Assembly (NCBI RefSeq): GCF_900187375.1
Contig: NZ_FYEW01000002.1
Span: 1,302,001-1,366,000 of the forward strand
DNA length: 64,000 nucleotides
From: Hymenobacter gelipurpurascens
GTDB taxonomy: Bacteria > Bacteroidota > Bacteroidia > Cytophagales > Hymenobacteraceae
Direction: 5' to 3'
In this document: in pieces, positions 33,766-42,260 of the stretch
Numbering within the stretch: position 1 is the stretch's first letter
Layout: the number at the start of each line of letters is the position of its first letter
Notes under the pieces: generated by a model
Told to the model about the DNA's origin: nothing
Database searches by the model: none
What the model saw: only the letters and a program-made list of their open reading frames with translations
Program-made: the position numbers and the translations under genes

Positions 33766-35172
33766 TTACTTCTTAATCTCGCCTACCATGTCCTCGGGCT
33801 TCAGCCACTCCGTGAACTGCTCCTCGGTGAGGTAGCCGAGCTGCAGCGCGGTTTCCTTGAGAGTAGAGCCGTTTTTGTGGGCCGTCTGGGCAATTTCGGC
33901 GGCTTTGTAGTAGCCGATGTGCGGGTTCAGGGCCGTTACCAGCATCAGGCTGCTATCTACGTGCTTCTTGATGTTGGCTTCCAGGGGCTCAATGCCCACG
34001 GCGCACTTATCATTGAACGACACGCACACATCACCAATCAGGCGGGCAGAGTGCAGGAAGTTGTAGATCATCACGGGCTTGAACACGTTCAGCTCGAAGT
34101 GGCCGTTCATGCCGCCGATGTTGATAGCAACGTCGTTGCCCATTACCTGCGCGGCAACCATGGTCATGGCTTCGCACTGGGTGGGGTTTACCTTGCCGGG
34201 CATGATGCTCGAACCGGGCTCATTATCAGGAATATGCAGTTCGCCAATGCCGGCACGCGGACCCGAAGCCAGCAGACGGATATCATTGCCGATTTTCATC
34301 AGCGAAGCCGCTACCGTTTTCAGGGCGCCGTGAGCTTCCACGATGGCGTCGTGGGCGGCCAGGGCCTCAAACTTGTTTTCAGCCGTGATGAACGGGAGGC
34401 CCGTCAGGTCAGCAATGTGCTTGGCCACGTTCTCGGAGTAGCCGGCGGGTGTGTTGATGCCGGTACCTACCGCCGTGCCGCCCAAAGCCAGCTCCGAGAG
34501 GTGAGCCAGCGTGTTTTTGATGGCGCGCAGGCCGTGGTCGAGCTGCGATACGTAGCCCGAAAACTCCTGGCCTACGGTCAGGGGCGTGGCGTCCATGAGG
34601 TGGGTGCGGCCGATTTTCACGATGTGCATGAACTGCTCGCTCTTGCTTTTCAGCGTGTCGCGCAGCTTCTCGATGCCGGGAATGGTGGTTTCTACCAGAA
34701 TCTTGTAGGCGGCAATGTGCATGGCCGTCGGGAACGTGTCGTTTGAGCTCTGCGACTTATTCACGTCGTCGTTCGGAGCCAGCACTTTCTTCTCATCCAG
34801 GAGGTTGCCGCCCTGCAGCACGTGGCCGCGGTAGGCCACTACTTCGTTCACGTTCATGTTGCTCTGCGTGCCCGAGCCGGTTTGCCACACCACCAGCGGG
34901 AACTCCTTATCCAGCTTGCCTTCCAGGATTTCGTCGCAGACGCGGCCGATCAGCTCGGCTTTGTCGGCGTCGAGGATGCCGGCGTCGCGGTTGGTGAGGG
35001 CGGCGGCTTTCTTGAGGTAGGCAAAGGCGCGGATGATTTCCTTGGGCATCCGGTTGATGTCCTGGGCAATCTGGAAGTTATCGATGCTGCGCTGAGTTTG
35101 GGCGCCGTAATAGGCGTCGGCGGGAACCTGCACGGTGCCCATGGTATCTTTCTCGGTGCGGAACTGAGTCAT
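33766..35172 (-). CDS. fumC: fumarate hydratase, class II
   Basis: This iron-independent fumarase of the TCA cycle converts fumarate to malate. Its 468 residues from ATG 35172 match the class II length. Signatures are [33 protein letters not shown] and the superfamily lid [11 protein letters not shown] with the catalytic Ser. An upstream in-frame start at 35244 is excluded because a -7 box (TACTTTTG, 35234-35241) lies between. It is a single gene with its own promoter and terminator. Confidence 0.97.
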   Translation of the reverse strand: MTQFRTEKDTMGTVQVPADAYYGAQTQRSIDNFQIAQDINRMPKEIIRAFAYLKKAAALTNRDAGILDADKAELIGRVCDEILEGKLDKEFPLVVWQTGSGTQSNMNVNEVVAYRGHVLQGGNLLDEKKVLAPNDDVNKSQSSNDTFPTAMHIAAYKILVETTIPGIEKLRDTLKSKSEQFMHIVKIGRTHLMDATPLTVGQEFSGYVSQLDHGLRAIKNTLAHLSELALGGTAVGTGINTPAGYSENVAKHIADLTGLPFITAENKFEALAAHDAIVEAHGALKTVAASLMKIGNDIRLLASGPRAGIGELHIPDNEPGSSIMPGKVNPTQCEAMTMVAAQVMGNDVAINIGGMNGHFELNVFKPVMIYNFLHSARLIGDVCVSFNDKCAVGIEPLEANIKKHVDSSLMLVTALNPHIGYYKAAEIAQTAHKNGSTLKETALQLGYLTEEQFTEWLKPEDMVGEIKK

Positions 35173-35233
35173 GCTTCTAGTGGGTGAGAAGAGAATAAGG
35201 TGACAAGAAAGCGCGCCGCATGCCGGCACGGCG

Positions 35234-35241
35234 CAAAAGTA
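35234..35241 (-). promoter_or_regulatory. -7 promoter box for fumC
   Basis: Reverse-strand TACTTTTG is an exact TAnnTTTG match about 62 nt before ATG 35172. Confidence 0.55.
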
Positions 35242-35351
35242 CACAACGTCATCCCGCCGTGCGCGGCTACCCCAAAATTCTGCGCACCATTGGCTCGGCC
35301 CTAGGCAAGTCGGCTGCGTATAGCCCAGTACTTAACCAGCCATTCCTTCCC

Positions 35352-35645
35352 ATGAAAAAGACCTTCGAAGACGAGTCCGACGCCCTGTCCACCTCGCCCG
35401 CCACGCCTACTACCACCCAAAGCGCCGCCATCACGCCGCCCCACGAAGAAAACCAGGAAGCCACCACCACCCGGGTATCCGGCGCGTCTGCCTCCAACGA
35501 CGACGAAACGCCCGTGCCCGTAGCCGGCAACGGCGCCCCCGACTACAGCCACATCGACGTGAAAACCGAGCCCGACCTCCCCACTCCCGACAAAGCCGGC
35601 GGCAGCGCCACCGAGCCCGAAAGCGGCGGCGGCTACAGCGGCTAA
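35352..35645 (+). CDS. small acidic low-complexity protein
   Basis: A 97-residue protein from ATG 35352, rich in Thr, Ser, Pro, Glu, Asp, Gly and Ala, with no hydrophobic core, signal or membrane segment, so probably intrinsically disordered. It ends GGGYSG. Base composition is GC-rich and the third positions look coding. An in-frame extension to 35220 exists, but the sequence overlaps the fumC promoter. A terminator hairpin follows at 35748. Function unknown; similar small acidic proteins are seen in Hymenobacter, from memory. Confidence 0.6.
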   Translation: MKKTFEDESDALSTSPATPTTTQSAAITPPHEENQEATTTRVSGASASNDDETPVPVAGNGAPDYSHIDVKTEPDLPTPDKAGGSATEPESGGGYSG

Positions 35646-35678
35646 GGTGAAATTGTGAATTTGTCGTGCTAGTGGCCT

Positions 35679-35873
35679 AGGCCTCCTGTCATTGCGAGCG
35701 AAGCGACGCCATCTTTCCTTTCAGCCGCGCCGACTGCTAGCTTATTGGAAAGCCCTTACTTCCGCGCTGGAGGTGAGGGCTTTCTGTTTCTTTAACGTAC
35801 TGCATACGAGCAAGGAAGGATTAGCTGCGCTGTCCTGCGGGTGCTTCTCTCCGCTCGCAATGACAGGAGGCCT
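35679..35873. repeat. long-spaced GTCAT-family inverted repeat
   Basis: The 22-nt arms at 35679-35700 and 35852-35873 are perfect complements (CCTGTCATTGCGAGCG core). The 151-nt interior contains the terminator at 35748-35793 and partly paired AAGCGACGCC and GGAAGGATTAGC segments, so it looks like a GTCAT element interrupted or expanded. Confidence 0.8.
35748..35793 (+). terminator. terminator after small acidic protein gene
   Basis: The stem GAAAGCCCT/AGGGCTTTC (35748-35756 with 35776-35784) is followed by TGTTTCTTT. It lies inside the GTCAT repeat. Confidence 0.65.
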
Positions 35874-35901
35874 ATGCTGCTTCCTGAGGCTAATGGGTGG
35901 C

Positions 35902-37338
35902 CTAGCGCCCCTCTATTTTGAAGGGCACACTCACTTCTACCTGGCGAGCCGTGCGGCGGCCGTTAGAAATGGCCGGGAACCAAGCGGGGCCTTCCTGGAT
36001 CAGGCGCACGGCTTCGGCGTCGCATTCGTCGCTGACCTTCTTGATGACTTTGATGTCGCTGACCTTACCATCCTCGCCTACGACAAAGCGTAGCCGCACC
36101 GTTCCTTCGGTATGGGCTTCCAGGGCTTTTTCGGGATAATCTAGGCTGTCTTTCAGGTATTTTTTCAGGCTGCCATAGCCACCGGCGGGCATAGCGCTTA
36201 CCGACATAGGCGTGGGCGCGGCTTCACGGCGTACTACCACTACTTCACTGAGGCTTTTATTGTCAGGTGCGAGGGCCAGCGCCAGAGTGGAGTCGTTGGG
36301 TTTTAGGGGTTGTGTTTTGGCAGCGTATCCAATTGAGCTAATGCTGAGCTGTGGGGTGTTGACGGGGACCGTCAGACTAAACGAGCCATCGGCAGCGGTA
36401 GAAGCTCCTTGTTGAGTACCAGGCACTAGCACCGTCGCCCCTTGCACGCCTTGCCCGGTGGTCTGGTCCGTGATGCGTCCCGACACGGTGCGCAACGCCA
36501 ACGCAGCAGAAGGAGCACCTGCCGATTTCATGTTGCGCTTGGCCGGTAGGCCACTAGTCCGCATGGCAGATGCTGCACCTGGTTTTTCGGCTGCTGCGGA
36601 GGCAGCTTGTACGGCATATTCCTGCTTCTGCTCACCAGCATTAGACTTGGCAATACTTATGGTAGTATCCAGGCCAGATTCAACGTTTCCCGCCACAGCT
36701 TCCGACATGCTCATAGCGGCGCTGGCAGGTGCTACATCAGCTCCATTGGGAGCCTTGGGCGCTACCCTAGCGTACTGTGGGCTTCTAGCGCGGCGGCGCG
36801 CCACCATAGGCGCCGGCTTCGACGGGGCTACTACGCGGGCCACTACATCTGGCGGCATAGGCGCATCGAGAACTGCAGCAGACTCGGCTTCATGTTGCGG
36901 CGTGGGCAGTGGCCTAGGGGCCCGAATAGCCAAGCGCTCTACTGCGCGCTGGCTGTTAGACGCAACTTCTGGAGCGGCAGAACGCCGGAGGGTAAACCAC
37001 GCCACGGCTCCCAGCGTCAGCAATAAAACGGCTGCCGCAGCCAGTTGGCGCCACGCCAGAAACGGTGCAGCTATTGGCTCGTTTTCTGTGGCCAGCTCGG
37101 CCACGCGTGCGCCCAAGCGCTGGCGCAGTTCCTGGAGGCTGGCCTCCGTGGTGGCAACAGGCTGCATTTCCAGGCCCGTCAGAATATCGGCGCACTGTGC
37201 ACAGTCGAGGGTGTGGCTTTCTACCTGGTGCTGCTCAGCAGCACCCAACTCCCCGGCCACGTAGCGGCGCAGCACCTCCACCGGCAAATGCCGGCCGGCT
37301 GGTGTGGTGGGCTCAGAAGTGGCGTTATGGAGAGGCAT
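35902..37338 (-). CDS. anti-sigma / carboxypeptidase-like / TonB fusion protein
   Basis: The 478 residues carry three modules. An N-terminal anti-sigma zinc-finger (HxxxCxxC as HTLDCAQC, residues about 42-49) comes first, then one transmembrane helix (about 93-117) and a Pro/Ala-rich linker. A carboxypeptidase-regulatory-like beta domain (about 283-370, 'VSGRITDQTTGQGVQGATVLVPG') and a C-terminal TonB domain (about 385-475, 'YPEKALEAHTEGTVRLRFVVGEDGKVSDIKVIK') follow. The topology puts the zinc finger in the cytoplasm and TonB in the periplasm. It starts inside the end of the sigma factor gene (14-nt overlap), the standard pairing of an ECF sigma with its regulator. It probably couples an outer-membrane or periplasmic event to the sigma factor. 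Confidence 0.88.
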   Translation of the reverse strand: MPLHNATSEPTTPAGRHLPVEVLRRYVAGELGAAEQHQVESHTLDCAQCADILTGLEMQPVATTEASLQELRQRLGARVAELATENEPIAAPFLAWRQLAAAAVLLLTLGAVAWFTLRRSAAPEVASNSQRAVERLAIRAPRPLPTPQHEAESAAVLDAPMPPDVVARVVAPSKPAPMVARRRARSPQYARVAPKAPNGADVAPASAAMSMSEAVAGNVESGLDTTISIAKSNAGEQKQEYAVQAASAAAEKPGAASAMRTSGLPAKRNMKSAGAPSAALALRTVSGRITDQTTGQGVQGATVLVPGTQQGASTAADGSFSLTVPVNTPQLSISSIGYAAKTQPLKPNDSTLALALAPDNKSLSEVVVVRREAAPTPMSVSAMPAGGYGSLKKYLKDSLDYPEKALEAHTEGTVRLRFVVGEDGKVSDIKVIKKVSDECDAEAVRLIQEGPAWFPAISNGRRTARQVEVSVPFKIEGR

Positions 37339-37954
37339 TGGAGGCAGCAGTTGATTCTAGGTGGCGGCGCAAGTTGCGCTTACCGTTTTGGATGTGGCTT
37401 TTTACAGCATTCAGGTCGAAACCTGTGAGGTCCGCAATGTCGCGGTAGCATTTCTTTTCGAGGTAAAACAGCTCCAGACACTGCTTTTGTCCCGGCGGCA
37501 ACTCGGCCAGGGCGTGTTCCATTTGTTGGAGCTGCTGTTCGTGGAGGTCGGCTTCGGCGGGGTCATCAGCTACCAGATGCCGGCTGGCCGCCGATTCCAT
37601 ACCGGCAGCGTCCGGAAAGTGCACTATTAGTGCGCCACCCGCCGCGGGGCCGGCCCGTTGCCGGGCGCGCAGCACCATCAGGCAGTGGTTGCGGGCCGTA
37701 GTGTGCAGCCACGGGGCAAAGTTTTCCACCTCGTGCCGGCGCAGCTTTTCTACTAGTTGCTCAAACAGCTGCATCACGGCATCCTTGGCATCTTCCTCGT
37801 CGCGCAGGTAGCGCCGACAGGTAGCCAGCACTGCCGGCATGTGCCGCTCATAGAGGGCGCCCAAGTCGTGCACATGGCCGTCGGCGCGGTAGCGCAGCAG
37901 CAACTCCGCATCGGAGAGCTCGGCAGCAGGCGCAGGACGTCGGCGGAAAAACAT
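37325..37954 (-). CDS. ECF-type RNA polymerase sigma-70 factor
   Basis: A 209-residue sigma factor from ATG 37954. Region 2 is at about residues 20-90 ('ALYERHMPAVLATCRRYLRDEEDAKDAVMQLFEQL'), region 4 at about 140-195 ('ALAELPPGQKQCLELFYLEKKCYRDIADLTGFDLNAVKSHIQNGKRNLRRHL'), with the HTH near the end. Region 3 is absent, as in ECF factors. Overlap with the anti-sigma/TonB gene implies coupled translation. The in-frame extension to 38173 has no family support. Target promoters are unknown. Confidence 0.93.
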   Translation of the reverse strand: MFFRRRPAPAAELSDAELLLRYRADGHVHDLGALYERHMPAVLATCRRYLRDEEDAKDAVMQLFEQLVEKLRRHEVENFAPWLHTTARNHCLMVLRARQRAGPAAGGALIVHFPDAAGMESAASRHLVADDPAEADLHEQQLQQMEHALAELPPGQKQCLELFYLEKKCYRDIADLTGFDLNAVKSHIQNGKRNLRRHLESTAASNASP

Positions 37955-38203
37955 GCAGCTAGAAAGGGCAGGGTGGCAGATTCGAAAGCTACGGGATTGG
38001 CAGCAAAATTCTTCCCGTGCTGACTCCCACTGGCCTAGATCGGTCCTCAGATCAGTGTACTGCCTCGCCTGCCATTCACCCCACACCCGGCCCACTAACT
38101 GACTACTGGCCTGTAGAAAAAAATTTAGAATTTTTCTACAAGCCGTGTGGAATGAGTGGCCTAGCGGCATCAAGCCAGTAGTACTCGCCTACTCGCTGCC
38201 GCT

Positions 38204-38500
38204 ATGCGCTACATCTACTTTCTGCTCCCGTTGGGTCTTCTGCTCTTCCCGGGCACCTCGCTGGCCCAAACCGTGGAACTACCACCAGAACCGGCCCCTG
38301 ATTCAGTGGCCTACGCCCCCGCAGCGCGCCCACAAGCCGGGCCGTCGCCGGTGTTGCCGTGGTGGCTGCCCAATGCGCAGGAGTGCGTGACCATTCGGGC
38401 AGAAGAAGCTCGCTCTATGCCCCAGGCAGCTAAACGCCGCACCCGAACCCTGCGCCGCTGGGATCAGGAACGCCCAGAGCCTGCCATTAGCCGACCTTAA
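38204..38500 (+). CDS. small exported hypothetical protein
   Basis: A 98-residue protein with a signal peptide (MRYIYFLLPLGLLLFPGTSLAQ region), then a Pro/Ala-rich segment and a basic C-terminus with several Arg. A single Cys follows 'WWLPNAQE'. No family is recognised. It lies 38 nt before the VWA gene on the same strand and may be cotranscribed. It could be a spurious gene, but the signal peptide and codon pattern favour a real one. Confidence 0.55.
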   Translation: MRYIYFLLPLGLLLFPGTSLAQTVELPPEPAPDSVAYAPAARPQAGPSPVLPWWLPNAQECVTIRAEEARSMPQAAKRRTRTLRRWDQERPEPAISRP

Positions 38501-38538
38501 AAACACCTATTATCCTTTCACCTCTATTCTTATCTCCC

Positions 38539-40503
38539 ATGAAGCGGATTCTCTATTTCGCGCTGATGGTGCTGGTGCCGTCAGTCTCGGTGGCGCAACA
38601 ACCAGCTGCGGCTGCTACCTCGGCTCCGGCCGCCACCTATACCGTGAAGGGCCAAGTAACCGACAGAACCAACGGCCAAGGACTGCCAGGCGTGACGGTG
38701 CTGGTGAAAGGAACGACTATAAGTGTGAGCACGAACTCGGATGGAACTTACACCCTTCAGGTTCCTCGTCAGGCGAAAGCACTCATGTTCAGCACTATTG
38801 GGTTTATCAGCCGAGAAATAAAGCTAACCGGGCAGTCAATTATTAACGTATGGCTGGCGGCCGATTCGCAGCAGTTGAGTGAGGTGGTAGTTACGGGTAG
38901 CGCCCCAATAGTGCAGCATAGAGAGGTGACGGGCAGTGTAACCTCCGTGATTTCAGGCAAAGCCGCCGGAGTTACGATACGGGGAAGTAGAACCCTGAAA
39001 AGACAAGGCCGCCAAGCGGCCAACGGCCTTTATGGCTATACCTCTCCTGCTCAGCCCGAACCCGGCGCTGGCGAAACCTATGCCAGCATTGCCGAAAACG
39101 GCTTTCATACCACCAATAAGGAACCGCTGAGCACGTTCAGCATTGATGTGGACGCGGCCAGCTACAGCAATGTGCGCCGCTTCCTGCAACAAGGCCAATT
39201 GCCGCCCCCTGATGCCGTGCGCACCGAGGAGCTGATCAACTATTTTCAGTACGACTATCCACAGCCCGACCCTACGGCGGCCACACCCTTCCGCGTCATC
39301 ACGGAGCAGGCTCAGTGCCCTTGGAACCCCGAGCACCAGCTGGTACAAGTGGCGCTGCAGGCCCGCAAGGTACCCACCGATAAGCTGCCGCCGGCCAATC
39401 TAGTATTCCTGGTAGATGTATCAGGCTCCATGCAGGGCCCCGACCGCCTGGGCCTGGTCCAGCAAGCACTGCGGCTGCTGACCAAGGAGTTGCGCCCCCA
39501 GGACAAAGTAGCGCTGGTGGTGTACGCCGGTGCCGCCGGCACCGTACTGCCGCCCACGGCTGGCTCCCACCGCTCCGATATTCTCGCGGCCATCGAACAG
39601 TTGCAAGCGGGTGGCTCCACGGCGGGCGGAGCTGGCCTCCGACTGGCCTACCAGGTAGCGCAGCAGAACTTCAACAAGGCAGGCAACAACCGCGTGATTC
39701 TCTGTACCGATGGCGACTTCAACGTGGGCGAACAAAGCGACCAGGCCATGGAGAATCTCATTAAAGAAGAGCGCGAAAGCGGCGTATTCCTGACCGTACT
39801 GGGCGTAGGCCAGGGCAATTACCAGGACAAGAAAATGGAGCTGCTGGCCGACAAAGGCAACGGCAACTACGCCTACCTCGACAACCTCGACGAGGCCCGC
39901 CGGGTGCTGGTGCAGCAGTTTGGCGGCACCCTGTTCACCCTGGCCAAGGACGTAAAGCTGCAGGTAGAATTCAACCCCGCCCGGGTGCGTGAATACCGGC
40001 TGGTGGGCTACGAGAACCGTTTGCTGGCTGATGAAGACTTCAATAATGACCGCAAAGATGCCGGCGAGCTGGGCTCGGGCCATACCGTAACGGCCCTCTA
40101 CGAGGTAGTACCCGTGGGTGCCCGCGCCTCCATCGATGCGCTGAAGTACCAACCGGCTCCTGCTGCTCCTGTAGCTAATGCATCAGCCGAATTGCTGACC
40201 GTGAAGCTGCGCTATAAGGAGCCCCAGGGCGCTAGCAGCAAGCTGCTGGAACAGCCCCTTACTGGCCTAGCTAGGCCACTCGCCGAGGCCAGTGAGAACT
40301 TGCGCTTTGCAGCGGCCGTGGCGCAGTTCGGGATGCTGCTGCGCCACAGCGACTACCGGGGCACTGCCACCTGGGAAACAACCGCCACCCTCGCCAAAGG
40401 TGCCAAGACCTTCGACCCCGAGGGCTACCGCTCGGAACTGGTCCGTCTCATTAAGCTAGCAGAAGGCATAAAGCCTGCGCCGGTAGAGGTCGGGGTGCGG
40501 TAA
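38539..40503 (+). CDS. YfbK-like VWA-domain protein with carboxypeptidase-regulatory domain
   Basis: A 654-residue exported protein (signal peptide to about residue 20). A carboxypeptidase-regulatory-like domain spans about 35-110 and ends in 'LSEVVVTGSAPIV', the linker that precedes plug domains in TonB receptors. A YfbK N-terminal region follows ('FSIDVDAASYSNVRRFLQQG', about 195-250), then a von Willebrand A domain from about 285 with the MIDAS motif DVSGSM, and a C-terminal DUF3520-like region. It is convergent in function with the anti-sigma/TonB protein, which shares the carboxypeptidase-like module. An envelope-stress or surface-assembly role is only inference. Confidence 0.9.
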   Translation: MKRILYFALMVLVPSVSVAQQPAAAATSAPAATYTVKGQVTDRTNGQGLPGVTVLVKGTTISVSTNSDGTYTLQVPRQAKALMFSTIGFISREIKLTGQSIINVWLAADSQQLSEVVVTGSAPIVQHREVTGSVTSVISGKAAGVTIRGSRTLKRQGRQAANGLYGYTSPAQPEPGAGETYASIAENGFHTTNKEPLSTFSIDVDAASYSNVRRFLQQGQLPPPDAVRTEELINYFQYDYPQPDPTAATPFRVITEQAQCPWNPEHQLVQVALQARKVPTDKLPPANLVFLVDVSGSMQGPDRLGLVQQALRLLTKELRPQDKVALVVYAGAAGTVLPPTAGSHRSDILAAIEQLQAGGSTAGGAGLRLAYQVAQQNFNKAGNNRVILCTDGDFNVGEQSDQAMENLIKEERESGVFLTVLGVGQGNYQDKKMELLADKGNGNYAYLDNLDEARRVLVQQFGGTLFTLAKDVKLQVEFNPARVREYRLVGYENRLLADEDFNNDRKDAGELGSGHTVTALYEVVPVGARASIDALKYQPAPAAPVANASAELLTVKLRYKEPQGASSKLLEQPLTGLARPLAEASENLRFAAAVAQFGMLLRHSDYRGTATWETTATLAKGAKTFDPEGYRSELVRLIKLAEGIKPAPVEVGVR

Positions 40504-40599
40504 GAGCTACTGTTTAATGAAGTACAATCGAATTCAAACCACAAACTAACAAACAGATTATCAGCAGCATGCAACCTATTTAAGTTAGCTATACTCCTA

Positions 40600-40752
40600 G
40601 ATTCAGCTAAGCCTCTGCCTTAACACTTTTGTCTGAATCAGGCAGCGTAATGTCCTTCCGAAGTCGGTCCATGTTTCACTCACTAGCGGTCTGGGCGGTG
40701 CTGGTTGCAGCCTCGCCGCCGGCCAGGGCCGTTGGGCCGACTTCGGTTTTTT
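40600..40752 (+). ncRNA. candidate structured RNA ending in a terminator
   Basis: Downstream of the VWA gene, GATTCAG (40600-40606) pairs with CTGAATC (40633-40639), while CTGCC inside that loop (40615-40619) pairs with GGCAG just beyond (40641-40645): an H-type pseudoknot. Next, CCGAAGTCGGTCC (40658-40670) pairs with GGGCCGACTTCGG (40734-40746, G-C rich) around a 63-nt GC-rich interior that folds further, and TTTTTT follows. It is either the VWA 3' UTR with terminator or an independent small RNA. No promoter was found. It matches no RNA family I know; 4.5S RNA was considered and excluded because the domain IV core is absent. Confidence 0.35.
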
Positions 40753-40802
40753 ATATCCATCCTTCGTGATGCATCCTTACCGCGCTATTGCTCGTGCACG
40801 AA

Positions 40803-40834
40803 AAAGGCCCCGCCGAAAGTTCGGCGGGGCCTTT
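40803..40834 (-). terminator. terminator of the outer-membrane protein gene
   Basis: The 14-bp stem AAAGGCCCCGCCGA / TCGGCGGGGCCTTT with loop AAGT is followed on the reverse strand by TTTTTCG. It ends the gene at 40863-41648. Confidence 0.88.
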
Positions 40835-40862
40835 GTGCAGGGAATAGGAGTTGGGAGAGAGC

Positions 40863-41648
40863 TTAGAACGAGTAATTCAGGGAAGCCTTGATGACGCGGT
40901 TCTGCGCATCGAAATTGTTGTTTTTATCCAGCGAGGTCAGGCCGTAGTCGTAGCCGGCGCTCAGGCCAAAGCCACTCTGAAACTGGTACCCTAGGCCACC
41001 CACCACGCTAAAGTCCACAGGGCGGAACTGGTCTTTGATGTCGAAATCGGTATTGAAAGCCGAGAAGCCGAGGGCGCTGGCTTTTACGCGAGCCTTACCC
41101 GAGAGTAGCACCGAAGCCTGCGGACCTGCATATACATAGAGTCCATCCGTCAGGTAGGCCTTGGCCAGCACCGGAATATCGAGGTAGGCCATGCGGGCCG
41201 TAGCGGTTACTTTGGCGTTCAGAAAATCGAATTGCTCCAGCGGAATGCGGCCATTGAGCACGGTACCTTTCTCTGAATAGCCAACGCCAGGCTCAATAGC
41301 GAAGCGCGGGCCCAGAGGCAGCGTAGCATACAGGCCAGCATAGAAGCCGGGCTTCATTTCCTTGGTCACGGCGCCGTTGGTGTACTCAGCCAGGTCCATC
41401 ACGCTGTTCACGGCATCACCCGACCAGTCCGACACGTTCGCGCCAGCCCGGATACCGAACTTCACGCCATCCGTAGCGGAAGAGGAGGACGTAGAATAAG
41501 AGCGAGTAGCGGGAACCGAGCGAGCCTTCGCTGGGCCGGTATAAGCAGGCACACGGTGCGTCTGGACCTGAGCCTCAGAAGCGGTAGTAAAAGCAGAAAT
41601 TAATAGGGTAGCAGCGGCCAGGCGGCCGAATAGTCGCTTCGTATTCAT
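40863..41648 (-). CDS. outer-membrane beta-barrel (PorT-like) protein
   Basis: A 261-residue protein with a signal peptide (cleavage near SEAQV, residue 27), a Ser/Thr-rich linker and an outer membrane beta-barrel domain. Typical pairs are 'FGIRAGANVSDWSG', 'GFYAGLYATLPLGPRFAIEPGVGYSEKG', 'LDIPVLAKAYLTDGLYVYAGPQASVLLSG' and a terminal Phe ('VIKASLNYSF'), as expected for BamA-dependent insertion. It resembles the porin-like PorT family. Ligand or role is unknown. Confidence 0.87.
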   Translation of the reverse strand: MNTKRLFGRLAAATLLISAFTTASEAQVQTHRVPAYTGPAKARSVPATRSYSTSSSSATDGVKFGIRAGANVSDWSGDAVNSVMDLAEYTNGAVTKEMKPGFYAGLYATLPLGPRFAIEPGVGYSEKGTVLNGRIPLEQFDFLNAKVTATARMAYLDIPVLAKAYLTDGLYVYAGPQASVLLSGKARVKASALGFSAFNTDFDIKDQFRPVDFSVVGGLGYQFQSGFGLSAGYDYGLTSLDKNNNFDAQNRVIKASLNYSF

Positions 41649-41889
41649 GGCAGGAAGAGTTGGATGGAAAGAGCCAGTTGCCGCATTGCGCAGGGTGGGT
41701 AACTAGCTTCTGACAGGGTACTATTTCAAAACCGTGCCAATCTTTTTTCATCTGTCTTAACAATCAATGATTATAGGCCTACCAGAAGCAGAAACCCTGT
41801 TTTTACCCCGGGCTATATCGTTAGTATGGTTGCGCTTGCGAACTGATTCCACGCATAAAACGGTGCGTTTTTTAAAATTTTAGCGAACG
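41649..41889. other. divergent intergenic region
   Basis: About 240 nt between the outer-membrane protein gene and the promoter of the aromatic leader. No coding frame is convincing. It is moderately A/T-rich with no strong hairpin. The promoter for the reverse-strand gene must lie here, but I could not settle on a -7/-33 pair. Confidence 0.4.
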
Positions 41890-41921
41890 TTTGTTAGCTG
41901 TTTTTTTGAAAGTTTAATTTG
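41890..41921 (+). promoter_or_regulatory. promoter of the aromatic leader/pheA cluster
   Basis: TTTG (41890-41893) is followed after 20 nt by TTAATTTG (41914-41921), which matches the -33/-7 consensus TTTG-N19-21-TAnnTTTG at all but one position. Transcription would start near 41928, leaving a leader of about 45 nt before the first leader peptide. Confidence 0.65.
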
Positions 41922-41972
41922 GAATTACCACTCACGCGCCCCACCTTGCCAACATCAAAGCACTTGATACTC

Positions 41973-42032
41973 ATGCTTCAGACTACCGGCCGTTTCTATT
42001 TTAGCTATACCTTCTACTACGCCAACGCGTAG
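41973..42032 (+). CDS. aromatic leader peptide 1 (Phe/Tyr-rich)
   Basis: ATG to TAG encodes MLQTTGRFYFSYTFYYANA: three Phe and four Tyr in 19 residues, clustered near the end. A bracketing terminator follows 40 nt after the stop. TCGAG right after the stop (42033-42037) can pair with CTCGA in the 5' arm of that terminator (42080-42084), so a ribosome stalled at the Phe/Tyr codons would leave it free to form an antiterminator. The composition is far from chance and matches the products of the downstream genes. Translation is inferred. Confidence 0.85.
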   Translation: MLQTTGRFYFSYTFYYANA

Positions 42033-42072
42033 TCGAGCGGCCCCTCTGTAGCTTTCCCAACCGAAATTCTTC

Positions 42073-42107
42073 AGCGCCCCTCGACAACCTCGGGAGGCGC
42101 TTTTTTT
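42073..42107 (+). terminator. attenuator terminator 1
   Basis: A 12-bp stem with one mismatch (AGCGCCCCTCGA / TCGGGAGGCGCT, 42073-42084 with 42090-42101, one G-T pair) closes on CAACC-type loop sequence and is followed by TTTTTTT. It lies between the two leader peptides. Confidence 0.87.
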
Positions 42108-42128
42108 ACGCCCACACTTTCGCTTCAC

Positions 42129-42206
42129 ATGCTCACTTCCCGCTTCTTTTATTACGGCTACTATTACTTCTTTCCGAAGAAGCAGGGCCTGATTTGCCGA
42201 AGCTGA
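42129..42206 (+). CDS. aromatic leader peptide 2 (Phe/Tyr-rich)
   Basis: ATG to TGA encodes 25 residues that begin MLTSRFFYYGYYYFFP: four Phe and five Tyr within eleven residues, then a basic tail without aromatics. GGGCCT in the tail codons (42185-42190) is complementary to AGGCCC in the 5' arm of the following terminator (42234-42239). This is where an antiterminator partner should lie: exposed when a ribosome stalls on the aromatic run, covered when it reads on. It is a second, complete attenuator in series with leader 1. Confidence 0.87.
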   Translation: MLTSRFFYYGYYYFFPKKQGLICRS

Positions 42207-42232
42207 CCAAGAGCAGCCACCACAGCAAAACT

Positions 42233-42260
42233 AAGGCCCCGCACTCCGGAGGCCTTTTTT
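42233..42260 (+). terminator. attenuator terminator 2
   Basis: The stem AAGGCC/GGCCTT with inner CCG/CGG (one bulged A), 42233-42241 with 42247-42256, is followed by TTTTTT, 26 nt before pheA. It is the second transcription stop before the aromatic cluster. Confidence 0.87.

Noticed and set aside
40658..40746. possible signal recognition particle RNA
   Set aside because: The long hairpin has the right size, but the conserved domain IV core (GGAAG/AGCAG) is absent on both strands.
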